NCBI RefSeq assembly: GCF_005048155.1
Contig: NZ_SUMB01000005.1
Location: 186,001 to 250,000 of the forward strand
DNA length: 64,000 nt
DNA from: Streptomyces piniterrae
GTDB lineage: Bacteria; Actinomycetota; Actinomycetes; Streptomycetales; Streptomycetaceae
Direction: 5' to 3'
Under the pieces are notes generated by a model. That model made no database searches, was not told the DNA's origin, and worked only from the letters and a program-made list of their open reading frames with translations. Below are positions 31,530 through 39,923 of the stretch, piece by piece. The translations under genes were made by a program, and so were the position numbers. Position 1 is the first letter of the stretch, and each line of letters begins with the position of its first letter.

Positions 31530-33115
31530 GAGTCTCTGCTGGCCGAGCAGGCGGAGTCCGCTGCGTTGTCAGTGGCTCGCGCTAGCGTGGTCGTATGAGT
31601 TGGAGGGGGTTTTCGATGCTGTCGGATCGCCGATGCCGGCTTGAACTAACGGGCAAACAGGCCACACAGCGCCAGGGCGGAGCACAGTGAAGGTCACCCG
31701 CGTCGCCTACAGCCGCAGGCTCAATGCGGGGAAGTACGCGCAACTCGTCGAGCAAGCACGCCGTCTGGGCGCGGTCCGCTCGCTGGTGTGGCGCCAGTTC
31801 GGGTCACTGGCTGGAGTAGGCGTCTGCGATCGCACTATCCGCAACACATGGATGGCCGATGGCACAGCTCGTGGATTTGGTGTCCTGGCCAATGCGTGGA
31901 AAGAGACCGTGCGCGATGCGGTCGCCGACATCAAAGCGCACCGTGAAGCCAGTAAGGTGCCGGTCCGCAGGGCCATCCGGCAGCGCACCGCGAAGAAGAC
32001 CGAGCGCAAATGCCTGTTCACCGCGCTCAAGCGCGACCAATGGACCGATGATCCGTACTTGTCCCGCATGATGCGTCGGCACTGGCGGCGCGGCCGGAAC
32101 CGCACCCACAATCAGATCGTGGTGCGCTCAGACCAGTACCGCACCTACAGCCTCACCGAGGGGGGCAACGTCTGGCTCGCGGTGCCGTCGCTCGTGCGCA
32201 GGAAGATGGTCACCATCCCGCTGGGCACCACGGTCGCGCCGACAGGGACGCTGCGGCTGATCCTCCGTGACGGCCAGGTCGAGGTGCACTACGCCATCGA
32301 CGCCTCTGCCCTGAAGTCCAGTCTGCGGCCCTGCGGCACTGAGAAGATCGGCGTGGACAAGGGATACAGCGAAGTCCTGACCGACTCGGACGGCAACCAC
32401 CTCGGTCAGGAACTCGGCGACCTGCTTCGCGCAGAATCCGACTTCCTCAAGGCCAAGAACGCCCGTCGGGCAAAGATCCGTTCCATCGCCGAAAAAGCCC
32501 TTGAGCAGGGCGATGAGGCGAAGGCCGCCCGGATCACCCGAAACAACCTCGGCACAGTCAAGCGCAACGGGCGGCGCCGCGTCTTCGAAACGAAGGTACG
32601 CAGCATCACCTTCGCCTCGGTCCACCACGTTGTGGACAAGGCCCGGGAAATCGTTGCTGAGGATCTGACCCGGCCTTTCGTGTCCCGGAAGAAGCTGGGC
32701 AAGAACACCAACCGCCGCCTCGCCGCCTGGACCAAAGGAGTCACGGCTGAGGCGCTGGCAAGCGTGTCGGAGCGCAGAGGTTCTGTGCTGACGCTGGTCA
32801 ACTCTGCCTACACCTCACAAGTCGCCCCCTGCTGCCGGATCCTCGGCAAGCGCCAAGGGGACCGGCTTCACTGCACCCAGTGCGGGGCGGTGTGGCAAGC
32901 AGACCACGCGGGAGCGATCAACGTCCTGGAACGAGATGGAGACCCCGACATCTCCCTGTACACCCCGCACACGCGGGTCAGGCAGATCATCCAGGAACGG
33001 GCCGATCGCCGACGGACCAGACTGCCGGTCCAGGACTCCAGCACCCCAGTGCGGAGAGCGAATCATCCGATCCGAGCAACAACGCTCAAGGAACAGGAAG
33101 CAGCTCGACGGCCCG
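31530..33115 (+). mobile_element. Solitary TnpB (IS1341-type, IS605-related) element, borders approximate
   Basis: The element interrupts the catabolic operon between the dehydrogenase and hydratase genes and has no tnpA. A hairpin CTGCT-GGCCG-AGCAG at 31536-31550 could be the left-end subterminal palindrome. The right end must lie near the hydratase start, because tnpB codons run past it. These elements are moved in trans by TnpA, and TnpB with a right-end omega RNA acts as a guided nuclease. The borders are inferred from gene positions, not from seen target repeats. Confidence 0.65.
31596..31690 (+). CDS. Short ORF translationally coupled to tnpB
   Basis: ATG 31596 opens a 31-codon frame, MSWRGFSMLSDRRCRLELTG then KQATQRQGGAQ, that ends in CAGTGA. 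The GTG inside this stop context is the tnpB start (31687), so the frames overlap by GTGA. Nothing resembles TnpA or a resolvase. It may be a leader ORF driving tnpB translation, or chance. No homologue was recognised. Confidence 0.35.
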
Positions 33116-33135
33116 ATGACCGAAGTGACCGATGA
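31687..33135 (+). CDS. tnpB: TnpB-like RNA-guided nuclease of IS1341 type
   Basis: The 482-aa product has RuvC-I IGVDKGYSEVLTDSDG (catalytic Asp), RuvC-II REIVAEDLTRPF (catalytic Glu) and RuvC-III ADHAGAINVLERDGDPD (catalytic Asp). The zinc-ribbon between them is partial: APCCRILGKRQGDRLHCTQCG, with the first CxxC reduced to adjacent Cys. The basic N-terminal half, with many Arg/Lys/Trp, fits guide-RNA binding. GTG 31687 follows GGAG. The last residues (ARRPDDRSDR) run into host sequence and past the hydratase start at 33116. All catalytic residues look intact, so it is potentially active. Confidence 0.9.
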   Translation: MKVTRVAYSRRLNAGKYAQLVEQARRLGAVRSLVWRQFGSLAGVGVCDRTIRNTWMADGTARGFGVLANAWKETVRDAVADIKAHREASKVPVRRAIRQRTAKKTERKCLFTALKRDQWTDDPYLSRMMRRHWRRGRNRTHNQIVVRSDQYRTYSLTEGGNVWLAVPSLVRRKMVTIPLGTTVAPTGTLRLILRDGQVEVHYAIDASALKSSLRPCGTEKIGVDKGYSEVLTDSDGNHLGQELGDLLRAESDFLKAKNARRAKIRSIAEKALEQGDEAKAARITRNNLGTVKRNGRRRVFETKVRSITFASVHHVVDKAREIVAEDLTRPFVSRKKLGKNTNRRLAAWTKGVTAEALASVSERRGSVLTLVNSAYTSQVAPCCRILGKRQGDRLHCTQCGAVWQADHAGAINVLERDGDPDISLYTPHTRVRQIIQERADRRRTRLPVQDSSTPVRRANHPIRATTLKEQEAARRPDDRSDR

Positions 33136-33916
33136 CAGAGGAAGGGGCGCGGCTGACTCGCCGGAGCCTCTCGTGCGGGTCGCGTATGAGCGCGGCATCA
33201 CCACCGTCACCCTGGACTCCCCGCACAACCGCAACGCCCTGTCCGCCCGGCTCGTCGCCGGGCTCCACCAGGCGCTCGCGGACGCCGCGGCCGACGACGC
33301 CACCCGCGCCGTCGTGCTCACCCACACCGGCAACACCTTCTGCGCCGGCGCGGACCTCTCCGAGGCCACCTCCGGCGCCGCCAAGGACGGTCCGCTCGGT
33401 CTGGCCCGGCTGCTCCGCGCCCTCGTGGAGCTGCCCAAACCGGTCGTCGCCCGGGTCACCGGGCACGCGCGGGCCGGCGGCCTCGGGCTGCTCGGCGCCT
33501 GCGACATCGCGGCGGCCGGACCGGACGCGACCTTCGCCTTCACCGAGGCCCGGCTCGGCCTCGCCCCCGCCGTCATCTCGATGCCGCTGCTGCCCCGGCT
33601 GGACGCCCGCGCCGCCGGCCGTTACTACCTCACCGGGGAGAGGTTCGGCCCCGCCGAGGCGGCCAGGATCGGGCTGGTCACCCTGGCGGCGGACGACGTC
33701 GACGCCGGCCTCGCCCCCGTCGTGGAGGGCCTGCGCAAGGGCTCCCCGCAGGGCCTGGCCGAGTCGAAGAAGCTGGTCACCGCCGGAGTACTGGCGGCCT
33801 TCGACCGCGACACGGACGCGCTCGCCGAGCAGTCGGCGCGGCTCTTCGGGTCCGCCGAGGCCCGCGAGGGCATGACCGCCTTCCTGGAGCGACGGGCCCC
33901 GGCATGGGCGCGGTGA
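33116..33916 (+). CDS. Enoyl-CoA hydratase/isomerase
   Basis: The 266-aa crotonase-fold protein has LVRVAYERGITTVTLDSPHNRNALSARLV, the oxyanion-hole segment TFCAGADLSEA, and VVARVTGHARAGGLGLLGACDIAAAG. It hydrates the 2-enoyl or 3-methylglutaconyl-type intermediate of the operon. ATG 33116 lies inside the end of tnpB; the N-terminal residues (MTEVTDDRGRG) may include bases changed by the insertion. No strong Shine-Dalgarno is seen close by, and a GTG near 33173 is a fallback start. The TetR gene overlaps its end. Confidence 0.9.
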   Translation: MTEVTDDRGRGAADSPEPLVRVAYERGITTVTLDSPHNRNALSARLVAGLHQALADAAADDATRAVVLTHTGNTFCAGADLSEATSGAAKDGPLGLARLLRALVELPKPVVARVTGHARAGGLGLLGACDIAAAGPDATFAFTEARLGLAPAVISMPLLPRLDARAAGRYYLTGERFGPAEAARIGLVTLAADDVDAGLAPVVEGLRKGSPQGLAESKKLVTAGVLAAFDRDTDALAEQSARLFGSAEAREGMTAFLERRAPAWAR

Positions 33917-34545
33917 GCCCGGCGCGCGGCGCCCGGACCCTGTCCGGCAACCAGCCGCAGCAGGAACGCAGCCGCGCCACCCGCCTCAAGCTGCTGGAGG
34001 CCGCCGTCTCCTGCCTGGCCGAACGCGGCTGGAGCGGCAGCACGGTCTCCGTGGTGGCCGAGCGGGCCGGCGTCTCCCGGGGCGCCGCCCAGCACCACTT
34101 CCGCACCCGGGAGGACCTCTTCACGGCGGCCGTCGAACATGTCGCGGAGAAGCGGCAGAACGCGCTGAAGGCCGTCGCGCACAATCTGCCGCCGGTCGGC
34201 TCCCCGGCCCGCACCCGGATCATCGTCGAGGAACTGGTCGGGCTCTACACGGGCCCGCTGTTCCGGGCCGCGCTGCATCTGTGGGTGGCCGCGTCCGACG
34301 AGGAGCAGCTGCGCGAACGTGTCACCGCACTGGAGGCACGGGTCGGCCGGGAGGCGCACCGTACGGCGGTGGCACTGCTGGAAGCGGACGAATCCGTCCC
34401 CGGCGTACGGGAGACGGTGCAGGGCCTGCTGGACATGGCCCGGGGCCTGGGCCTGGCGAATCTCCTGACGGACGATTCGGGGCGGCGGGAACGGGTGGTG
34501 GAGCAGTGGGCCGGCAACATCCACGCGACGCTGCGCCTGGGCTGA
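33904..34545 (+). CDS. TetR-family regulator of the catabolic operon
   Basis: The 213-aa product has an N-terminal TetR HTH (RLKLLEAAVSCLAERGWSGSTVSVVAERAGVSRGAAQHHFRTREDLF) at about residues 27-75, followed by a helical ligand-binding domain. It overlaps the hydratase stop by 13 bases, so it is the last cistron. TetR proteins at the end of acyl-CoA operons usually repress them and release DNA on binding acyl-CoA. The operator could be in 23890-24271. It is followed by the terminator at 34548. Confidence 0.93.
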   Translation: MGAVSPARGARTLSGNQPQQERSRATRLKLLEAAVSCLAERGWSGSTVSVVAERAGVSRGAAQHHFRTREDLFTAAVEHVAEKRQNALKAVAHNLPPVGSPARTRIIVEELVGLYTGPLFRAALHLWVAASDEEQLRERVTALEARVGREAHRTAVALLEADESVPGVRETVQGLLDMARGLGLANLLTDDSGRRERVVEQWAGNIHATLRLG

Positions 34546-34547
34546 GC

Positions 34548-34576
34548 GCGGCTCGGTCCCCGCGGGACCGAGCCGC
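34548..34576. terminator. Operon terminator
   Basis: GCGGCTCGGTCCC (34548-34560) pairs perfectly with GGGACCGAGCCGC (34564-34576) around a 3-base loop. It lies right after the TetR stop and before the convergent citrate synthase gene, so it can serve both. Confidence 0.85.
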
Positions 34577-34606
34577 GGCTCAGGCGGCGCGGGCGGTGCG
34601 CGGTGC

Positions 34607-35710
34607 TCAGCGGCCCGCGATGTCCTCGTACCCGACGATCTCCTGCGGGTTGCGCGCCGCGGGCCCCACGTAGCGGGCCGACGGCCGGACCAGTCGGCCG
34701 GTCCGCTTCTGCTCCAGGATGTGCGCGCTCCAGCCCGCCGTGCGGGCGCAGGTGAACATCGAGGTGAACATGTGCGCCGGGACCTCGGCGAAGTCCAGGA
34801 CGATGGCCGCCCAGAACTCGACGTTGGTGGCCAGCACCCGGTCGGGGCGGCGGTTGTGCAGCTCCTCCAGCGCGGCCTTCTCCAGCGCCTCGGCGACCTC
34901 GAAGCGCGGGGCGGCCAGCTCCTTGGCGGTGCGTCGCAGCACCCGCGCCCGCGGGTCCTCGGCGCGGTAGACGCGGTGGCCGAAGCCCATCAGCCGCTCG
35001 CCCTTGTCCAGCGCCTGCCGGACGTAGGCGCCGGCGTCGCCGGTCCGCTCGATCTCCTCGATCATGCCGAGGACGCGGGAGGGCGCGCCGCCGTGCAGCG
35101 GGCCGGACATCGCGCCGACCGCGCCGGACAGCGCGGCGGCCACGTCGGCGCCGGTCGAGGCGATGACCCGCGCGGTGAACGTGGAGGCGTTCATGCCGTG
35201 CTCGGCGGCCGACGTCCAGTACGCGTCGACGGCCTTGACGTGCTTGGGGTCGGGCTCGCCGCGCCAGCGCTTCATGAAGCGCTCCACGACGGTCTCCGCC
35301 TTGTCGATCTCCTTCTGCGGGACCATCGGCAGGCCCTGCCCGCGGGCCGACTGGGCGACGTACGACAGCGCCATGACGGCGGCGCGGGCGAGGTTGTCGC
35401 GGGCCGTCTGCTCGTCGATGTCAAGCAGCGGTTTCAGGCCCCAGACGGGCGCGAGCATGGCGAGCGCGGACTGGACGTCGACCCGGATGTCACCGGAGTG
35501 CACCGGGATCGGGAACGGCTCGGCGGGCGGCAGACCGGGGTTGAACGCCCCGTCGACCAGCAGGCCCCAGACGTTCCCGAAGGACACGTGCCCGACGAGA
35601 TCTTCGATGTCGACCCCGCGGTAGCGGAGCGCGCCGCCTTCCTTGTCCGGTTCGGCGATCTCCGTCTCGAACGCGACGATTCCCTCGAGTCCGGGTACGA
35701 AGTCGGACAT
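34607..35710 (-). CDS. citA: Citrate synthase 2
   Basis: The protein of about 367 aa begins MSDFVPGLEGIVAFETEIAE, the N-terminus of actinobacterial citrate synthase 2. It has HGMNASTFTARVIASTGAD (catalytic His), GPLHGGAPSRVLGMIEEI (catalytic His in PLHGGA), GFGHRVYRAEDPRA, and VLATNVEFWAAIVLDFAEVP (catalytic Asp). It condenses oxaloacetate and acetyl-CoA in the TCA cycle, or 2-methylcitrate synthesis if propionyl-CoA is accepted. Two adjacent ATGs (35713, 35710) follow GAGGAG. It is divergent from pdxH. Confidence 0.94.
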   Translation of the reverse strand: MSDFVPGLEGIVAFETEIAEPDKEGGALRYRGVDIEDLVGHVSFGNVWGLLVDGAFNPGLPPAEPFPIPVHSGDIRVDVQSALAMLAPVWGLKPLLDIDEQTARDNLARAAVMALSYVAQSARGQGLPMVPQKEIDKAETVVERFMKRWRGEPDPKHVKAVDAYWTSAAEHGMNASTFTARVIASTGADVAAALSGAVGAMSGPLHGGAPSRVLGMIEEIERTGDAGAYVRQALDKGERLMGFGHRVYRAEDPRARVLRRTAKELAAPRFEVAEALEKAALEELHNRRPDRVLATNVEFWAAIVLDFAEVPAHMFTSMFTCARTAGWSAHILEQKRTGRLVRPSARYVGPAARNPQEIVGYEDIAGR

Positions 35711-35713
35711 CAT

Positions 35714-36131
35714 TCGGCTCCTCATGATGGGGACGGCAGACGGCCGGTGACCGGAATGCCGTGCGGTCGAGTCTGGTGTGTGGTGCCGGTGCGGTTACGC
35801 GGCTGCGCCTGGCAGCTCGCGGTCCGTACCGGTCACCCCGGGTGATGCCCCGCCGGGGCAGGGGTCACGCGACAGTTCCTCCCGCGGTGGGTCGGGCCGC
35901 GGTGCGGTCACTGTGCGAAGTGGCGAGTCCCTGAAGTCGTGAGTGCTCCAGGCCGGACACGATAGCTCCCGATGTCCGGAGGCCACAGTGGGCAGGCCCA
36001 TGATTTTGGCGGGTTCGTCACCTGCGGGGAGGCGTGAGATCCGGCACACTCGGCGATTCGCTGAAGAGAGGGTTACGGCAGGTCGACCAGGGGCAGACTT
36101 CCGGCCTTCCCGGCTGCCCGCGGCGCACGTG
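35714..36131. other. Non-coding divergent promoter region between citA and pdxH
   Basis: About 400 bases with no supported gene. The frame upstream of pdxH stays open from 35943 but lacks family sequence. Short palindromes such as CCCCGCCGGGGC near 35849 are present. Both divergent promoters must lie here; none could be fixed by eye. Confidence 0.55.
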
Positions 36132-36848
36132 ATGTTGCAAGATGAGGCCGTGCATCCCGCCGACGTGCCCTCTCCCGAAGCCCATGACGCCCCCGACCCG
36201 TCCTCCATGCGTGCGCACTATCGCAGTGAGGGACTCGCCGAGTCGGATCTCGCCGTCAGTCCGTACGACCAGTTCGCGCGCTGGTTCAAGGAAGCGGCCG
36301 TGGCCGGTCTGCACGAACCGAACGCGATGGTCGTCTCGACCGCGGACGCCGCCGGGCGGCCCAGCTCAAGGACCGTGCTCCTCAAGGCATTCGACAGCCG
36401 GGGTTTTGTCTTCTTCACCAACTACACCAGTCGCAAAGGCCGCGAATTGGCCGAAAACCCTTATGTCTCGCTGTTGTTTCCGTGGCACCCGCTGGCCCGC
36501 CAGGTCATCGTGACCGGCACCGCGGAACGTATCGGCAGGGACGAGACCGCGGCCTACTTCCGCACCCGCCCGCACGGCTCCCAACTGGGCGCCTGGGCCA
36601 GCGAACAGTCCGCGACGGTAGCCTCGCGCGCGGAACTGGAGCGCGCCTACGAGCAATTGGCGGACCGCTACCCGGAGGGCGAGCAGGTGCCGGCGCCACC
36701 GCACTGGGGCGGCTACCGGGTCGCCGCCGAGGCGGTGGAGTTCTGGCAGGGCCGGCACAACCGGCTGCACGACCGGCTGCGGTACGTACGCGAGGAGGGC
36801 GGCGGCCGCCGGGCCGGGCTCTGGCGGGTGGAACGCCTGGCGCCCTGA
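36132..36848 (+). CDS. pdxH: Pyridoxamine 5'-phosphate oxidase
   Basis: The 238-aa product carries the PdxH signatures MRAHYRSEGLAESDL, RTVLLKAFDSRGFVFFTNYTSRKGREL (FMN binding), and the C-terminal EFWQGRHNRLHDRLRY and WRVERLAP. It oxidises PNP/PMP to PLP with O2, using FMN, in B6 salvage. ATG 36132 was chosen; the residues before MRAHY are variable in the family and GTG 36150 is an alternative. Product PLP serves SerC and other transaminases. Confidence 0.95.
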   Translation: MLQDEAVHPADVPSPEAHDAPDPSSMRAHYRSEGLAESDLAVSPYDQFARWFKEAAVAGLHEPNAMVVSTADAAGRPSSRTVLLKAFDSRGFVFFTNYTSRKGRELAENPYVSLLFPWHPLARQVIVTGTAERIGRDETAAYFRTRPHGSQLGAWASEQSATVASRAELERAYEQLADRYPEGEQVPAPPHWGGYRVAAEAVEFWQGRHNRLHDRLRYVREEGGGRRAGLWRVERLAP

Positions 36849-36902
36849 GACGGGCGGGCGGCGCCGGGCCCTGCGCACGCGGAGAGCCCTGCACACGCAG
36901 AC

Positions 36903-36972
36903 GACCCGCGGGCTGCTCCTCCGCGCTCGGTGGCGCGAAGGGCCGGTCGGACGAACCGACAGCCCGCGGGTC
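36903..36972. terminator. Long inverted repeat after pdxH, possible terminator
   Basis: GACCCGCGGGCTG (36903-36915) is the exact complement of CAGCCCGCGGGTC (36960-36972). The 44-base loop holds a smaller inverted repeat around GGTCGGACGAACCG. It starts 55 bases after the pdxH stop. The loop is longer than in typical terminators. Confidence 0.5.
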
Positions 36973-37161
36973 GGGTGACTGCTTGGGATTGGCCGGCTGC
37001 GCATCTGCAGTATGCGCCGGTCCGGCGCTGCACTTCCGGTGAAGCGACGGGCCGCTAGCCCGCAGCCACCTCACGCGTCCGGTGCGAAATCATTGGCCGA
37101 ACCACCTCCCTTCTCGTGTGCCCCACACATTAAGAAGCCGTCCCGGGCCGCACAACCGAAT

Positions 37162-37187
37162 TTCCCGGAAGCAACGATTTCCGGGAA
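37162..37187. promoter_or_regulatory. Operator-like inverted repeat upstream of the PAS gene
   Basis: TTCCCGGAA (37162-37170) and TTCCGGGAA (37179-37187) are exact reverse complements with an 8-base spacer. The surrounding bases are less GC-rich, and the repeat lies about 75 bases before the GTG of the PAS/GAF gene. The binding protein is unknown. Confidence 0.5.
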
Positions 37188-37263
37188 TCGCGTGTGCCCT
37201 GGGTCACGGTCCAGTTGAATATCCGAGGTGCAGCACGTGCGGCCGTGTTCGTAAGGGGTGCCA

Positions 37264-38769
37264 GTGACTGCTTCGTCTGCCTCATCTGCCTCGTCTGCCT
37301 CCTCCGCCTCGTCAGCCTCCTTGGCGCATCCGCCCACCGCCGGACCGGAAGCCGAGCCGGATCCACGGGACCAGGGCCCGCCACCGGACAACGACGACTC
37401 CGGACTGCTCGCCGCGCTCCTGGACGGCATGGACGCCGCCCTGGTCGCCTTCGGCGCGGACGGCGCGGTCACCCACTGGAACCTCGAAGCCGAACGCGTC
37501 CTGGGCTGGACCGCCGAAGAGGCGGTGGGCCGTACGGGCCTGGGCGGCTGGGCGGCCCGTGAGCCGGACGCCGAGGAGATCGAGGCGGTGCTGGCCGCCG
37601 CGATGCGCTCCCCGGGCCGTCAGGTGCACGAGTTCGCGCTGCTGACCAAGGACGGCCGCCGGGTCCTGGTCCGTACCCAGTCCTCCGCGGTCCGCGGCCC
37701 CGATGGCCGGGTCGCCGGCGTGTACTGCGCCTTCAGCGAGGCGCATACGCAGATCGATCTGGAGCGGTCCATCGCGCTGAGCGAGGCGCTCTTCGAGGAC
37801 GCCTCCTGGGGCGTGGTGCTGGTCGACGCCGATCTGCGGCCCGCCGTCGTCAACGCGCACGCCGCCGGCGCCCTCGGCGTCGGCCGTACGGCCCTGCTGG
37901 GACGCCCGCTCGGCGACTTCCTGGCGCAGGGCGTGGAGGAGGTGGAGGCGGCGCTCCAGCATGTCCTGGGGGAGGGCGCGCCGCCGGCCGCCGCCGAGAT
38001 GTGGGTGGCGCTCCGCTCCGACGAGGGCGAACTGCCCCGCCGGTGCTGGCGCAGCGGCTTCGTCCGGCTGGCCTCGCCGCTGGCCGAGGAACCGGTGCCG
38101 CTCGGCGTCGCCTGGCTGTTCCAGGACGTCACGGAGGCCAAGCGGGCCGAGCGGGAGAACTCCCTGCTGCGCTTCCGCTCCCACCAGCTGCACCGTGCCT
38201 CGCGCGCGGCGGCGGAGTGCCGGGACCCGGCCGAGGCCGCGGCCGTCCACCTCGACTTCGCGCTGGCCGGATTCGCCGACCACGGCCTGGTCGACCTGGT
38301 CGCGACGCCCCCGCCGGCGTCCTACGGGGCGCTGGCGGAGCCGGCGGACGAGGCGTGCTGGGACGCCGATGGCGAGGCGGACGCGGCGGCGCCGCGGCTG
38401 GTGCGGGCGCTGGCCTCGCCCGCCGGTTCGCCCGGCCCCTCCGAGGCGGTACCGCCGACCGGGCTCCCGGTGGCGTACGCGCCGGGGCATCCGGCGGCGC
38501 AGGCGTACGAGCGCTGCGGGTCGGTGCGGACGAGCGCCGGCCCGGTGTCGTCCGACGGCTGGGCGGCCGCCCGCAAGTGGCCGGACGGCACGGTGCACGG
38601 GCTGTGCGTGGTGCTGCGCAGCCGCGGCCGCACGCTCGGCGTCGTGACCTTTCTGCGGGCACCCTCCCGCCGCCCCTTCGACCGCGCGGACGCGGTGTAC
38701 GCGGAGGACGTCGCGGGCCGGATCGCGACCGCACTGGACCTCGCGGGAGCGGCGGCGGAGGCGGACTGA
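37264..38769 (+). CDS. PAS/GAF sensor protein without output domain
   Basis: The protein of about 501 aa starts with a Ser/Ala-rich repeat (ASSASSASSASSAS, from a 9-bp DNA repeat). It has a first PAS domain (about 50-165; LLDGMDAALVAFGADGAVTHWNLEAERVLGW, with AAEEAVGRTGL-like PAS end), a second PAS (about 175-295; LFEDASWGVVLVDADLRPAVVNA) and a GAF-like C-terminus (VHGLCVVLRSRGRTLGVVTFL, VYAEDVAGRIATALDLA). No kinase, PP2C or GGDEF domain follows, so signal output must be through a partner. The GTG at 37264 follows AAGGGG; another GTG lies at 37258. Confidence 0.85.
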   Translation: MTASSASSASSASSASSASLAHPPTAGPEAEPDPRDQGPPPDNDDSGLLAALLDGMDAALVAFGADGAVTHWNLEAERVLGWTAEEAVGRTGLGGWAAREPDAEEIEAVLAAAMRSPGRQVHEFALLTKDGRRVLVRTQSSAVRGPDGRVAGVYCAFSEAHTQIDLERSIALSEALFEDASWGVVLVDADLRPAVVNAHAAGALGVGRTALLGRPLGDFLAQGVEEVEAALQHVLGEGAPPAAAEMWVALRSDEGELPRRCWRSGFVRLASPLAEEPVPLGVAWLFQDVTEAKRAERENSLLRFRSHQLHRASRAAAECRDPAEAAAVHLDFALAGFADHGLVDLVATPPPASYGALAEPADEACWDADGEADAAAPRLVRALASPAGSPGPSEAVPPTGLPVAYAPGHPAAQAYERCGSVRTSAGPVSSDGWAAARKWPDGTVHGLCVVLRSRGRTLGVVTFLRAPSRRPFDRADAVYAEDVAGRIATALDLAGAAAEAD

Positions 38770-38800
38770 GCCACCGCCCCCGCCCCCGCACCGGCCGGTC

Positions 38801-39604
38801 CTACTGCCGGTAGAAGATCCGGTCCGCGTACGCGCCCATCACCCGGGCGTTCCAGTCGTGTCCGCCGTCGACGTTCCCGGAGCGCAGCAGCGGCGGGTCG
38901 ATGCCCCGCTCGGCCAGCGCGGCCGCCGCCGTCGCCACCACGGCCTGCATGATCGCGCTGGTGACGACCGTGGAGGCGGGCGCGAACGGCGCGTCGATGC
39001 CGGGCAGCGTCAGCTCCGCGTCACCGACCGGGATCCGGCTGTCGAGCACGATGTCGCAGTGGTCCTTGAGGTACGTGCCCGAGGCGTGCCGGGACTTGGT
39101 CTCCTCGGCGTACGCCACCGACGTCACACCGACGACCTTGATGCCGAGCGCACGGGCGTTCATCGCCATCTCCACGGGCAGCGCATTGCGCCCGGACAGC
39201 GAGATGATCACCAGGACGTCGCCCGGCTCCAGTGGACTGGTGTCCAGCACCGCCCCGGCCAGCCCGTCGACCCGCTCCAGCGCGCTGCCGAGGGTCGCCG
39301 GCCGTACGTCCACGCCCACGACCCCGGGGACGGACAGCAGGTTCATGACCGCCAGGCCGCCCGCGCGGTAGACGGTGTCCTGCGCGGGGAGCGAGGAGTG
39401 TCCCGCGCCGAAGGAGAAGACCCGGCCGCCCGCCTCGACGGTGTCGGCGATCAGCCTTCCGGCCTCGGTGATCCGGCCGCCCTCCTGGTCGCGGACCCGC
39501 CGCAGCAGGGTGATCGCGGCGTCGAAGTACTGCCCGGCCGGCCGGTCGCCCGGGTCGCTCCGGTCGCCTGCGCTGCTCCCGTTGCTCCCGCCGCTGTCAA
39601 CCAT
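38801..39604 (-). CDS. SIS-domain phosphosugar-binding protein (UPF0309 type)
   Basis: The 267-aa product has the SIS signatures RVFSFGAGHSSLPAQDTVYRAGG and GDVLVIISLSGRNALPVEMAMNARALGIKVVGVTS, and ends GNVDGGHDWNARVMGAYADRIFY. Family members bind phosphosugars as isomerases or regulators; the S. coelicolor counterpart is, from memory, UPF0309 protein SCO4393. The ATG at 39604 follows GAGAGGGG. The frame upstream is open but lacks family sequence. It is convergent with the PAS gene and divergent from the DtxR-family regulator. Confidence 0.88.
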   Translation of the reverse strand: MVDSGGSNGSSAGDRSDPGDRPAGQYFDAAITLLRRVRDQEGGRITEAGRLIADTVEAGGRVFSFGAGHSSLPAQDTVYRAGGLAVMNLLSVPGVVGVDVRPATLGSALERVDGLAGAVLDTSPLEPGDVLVIISLSGRNALPVEMAMNARALGIKVVGVTSVAYAEETKSRHASGTYLKDHCDIVLDSRIPVGDAELTLPGIDAPFAPASTVVTSAIMQAVVATAAAALAERGIDPPLLRSGNVDGGHDWNARVMGAYADRIFYRQ

Positions 39605-39923
39605 GGGTGTGGGGCCCCTCTCGTTTTGTCGGGTGTCGTCGGCCGTGGTGACATCCCGGGAATTCCCGTCTTCCGCCTCGGATTCCCGGGGCGCCGCGCC
39701 GGATTCCACCGGCGTACGGACGGCCTCCGCACGGTGCGTATGCGCCGCTCACCCAGGCGGAATCCGCAGGGCGGGCGGTCGTGGCGCGGATCACGTTGCG
39801 GTCTGGACCAGTGCCGTGTCAATACAGGCGCGACGTCCGGTGTGCGGACGAGTAGGCACCGTTGTCAGTGGGATGCGTCAGAATTGGGTTCAGGGCCACC
39901 GCACGACATATCGAGGGGCACGC

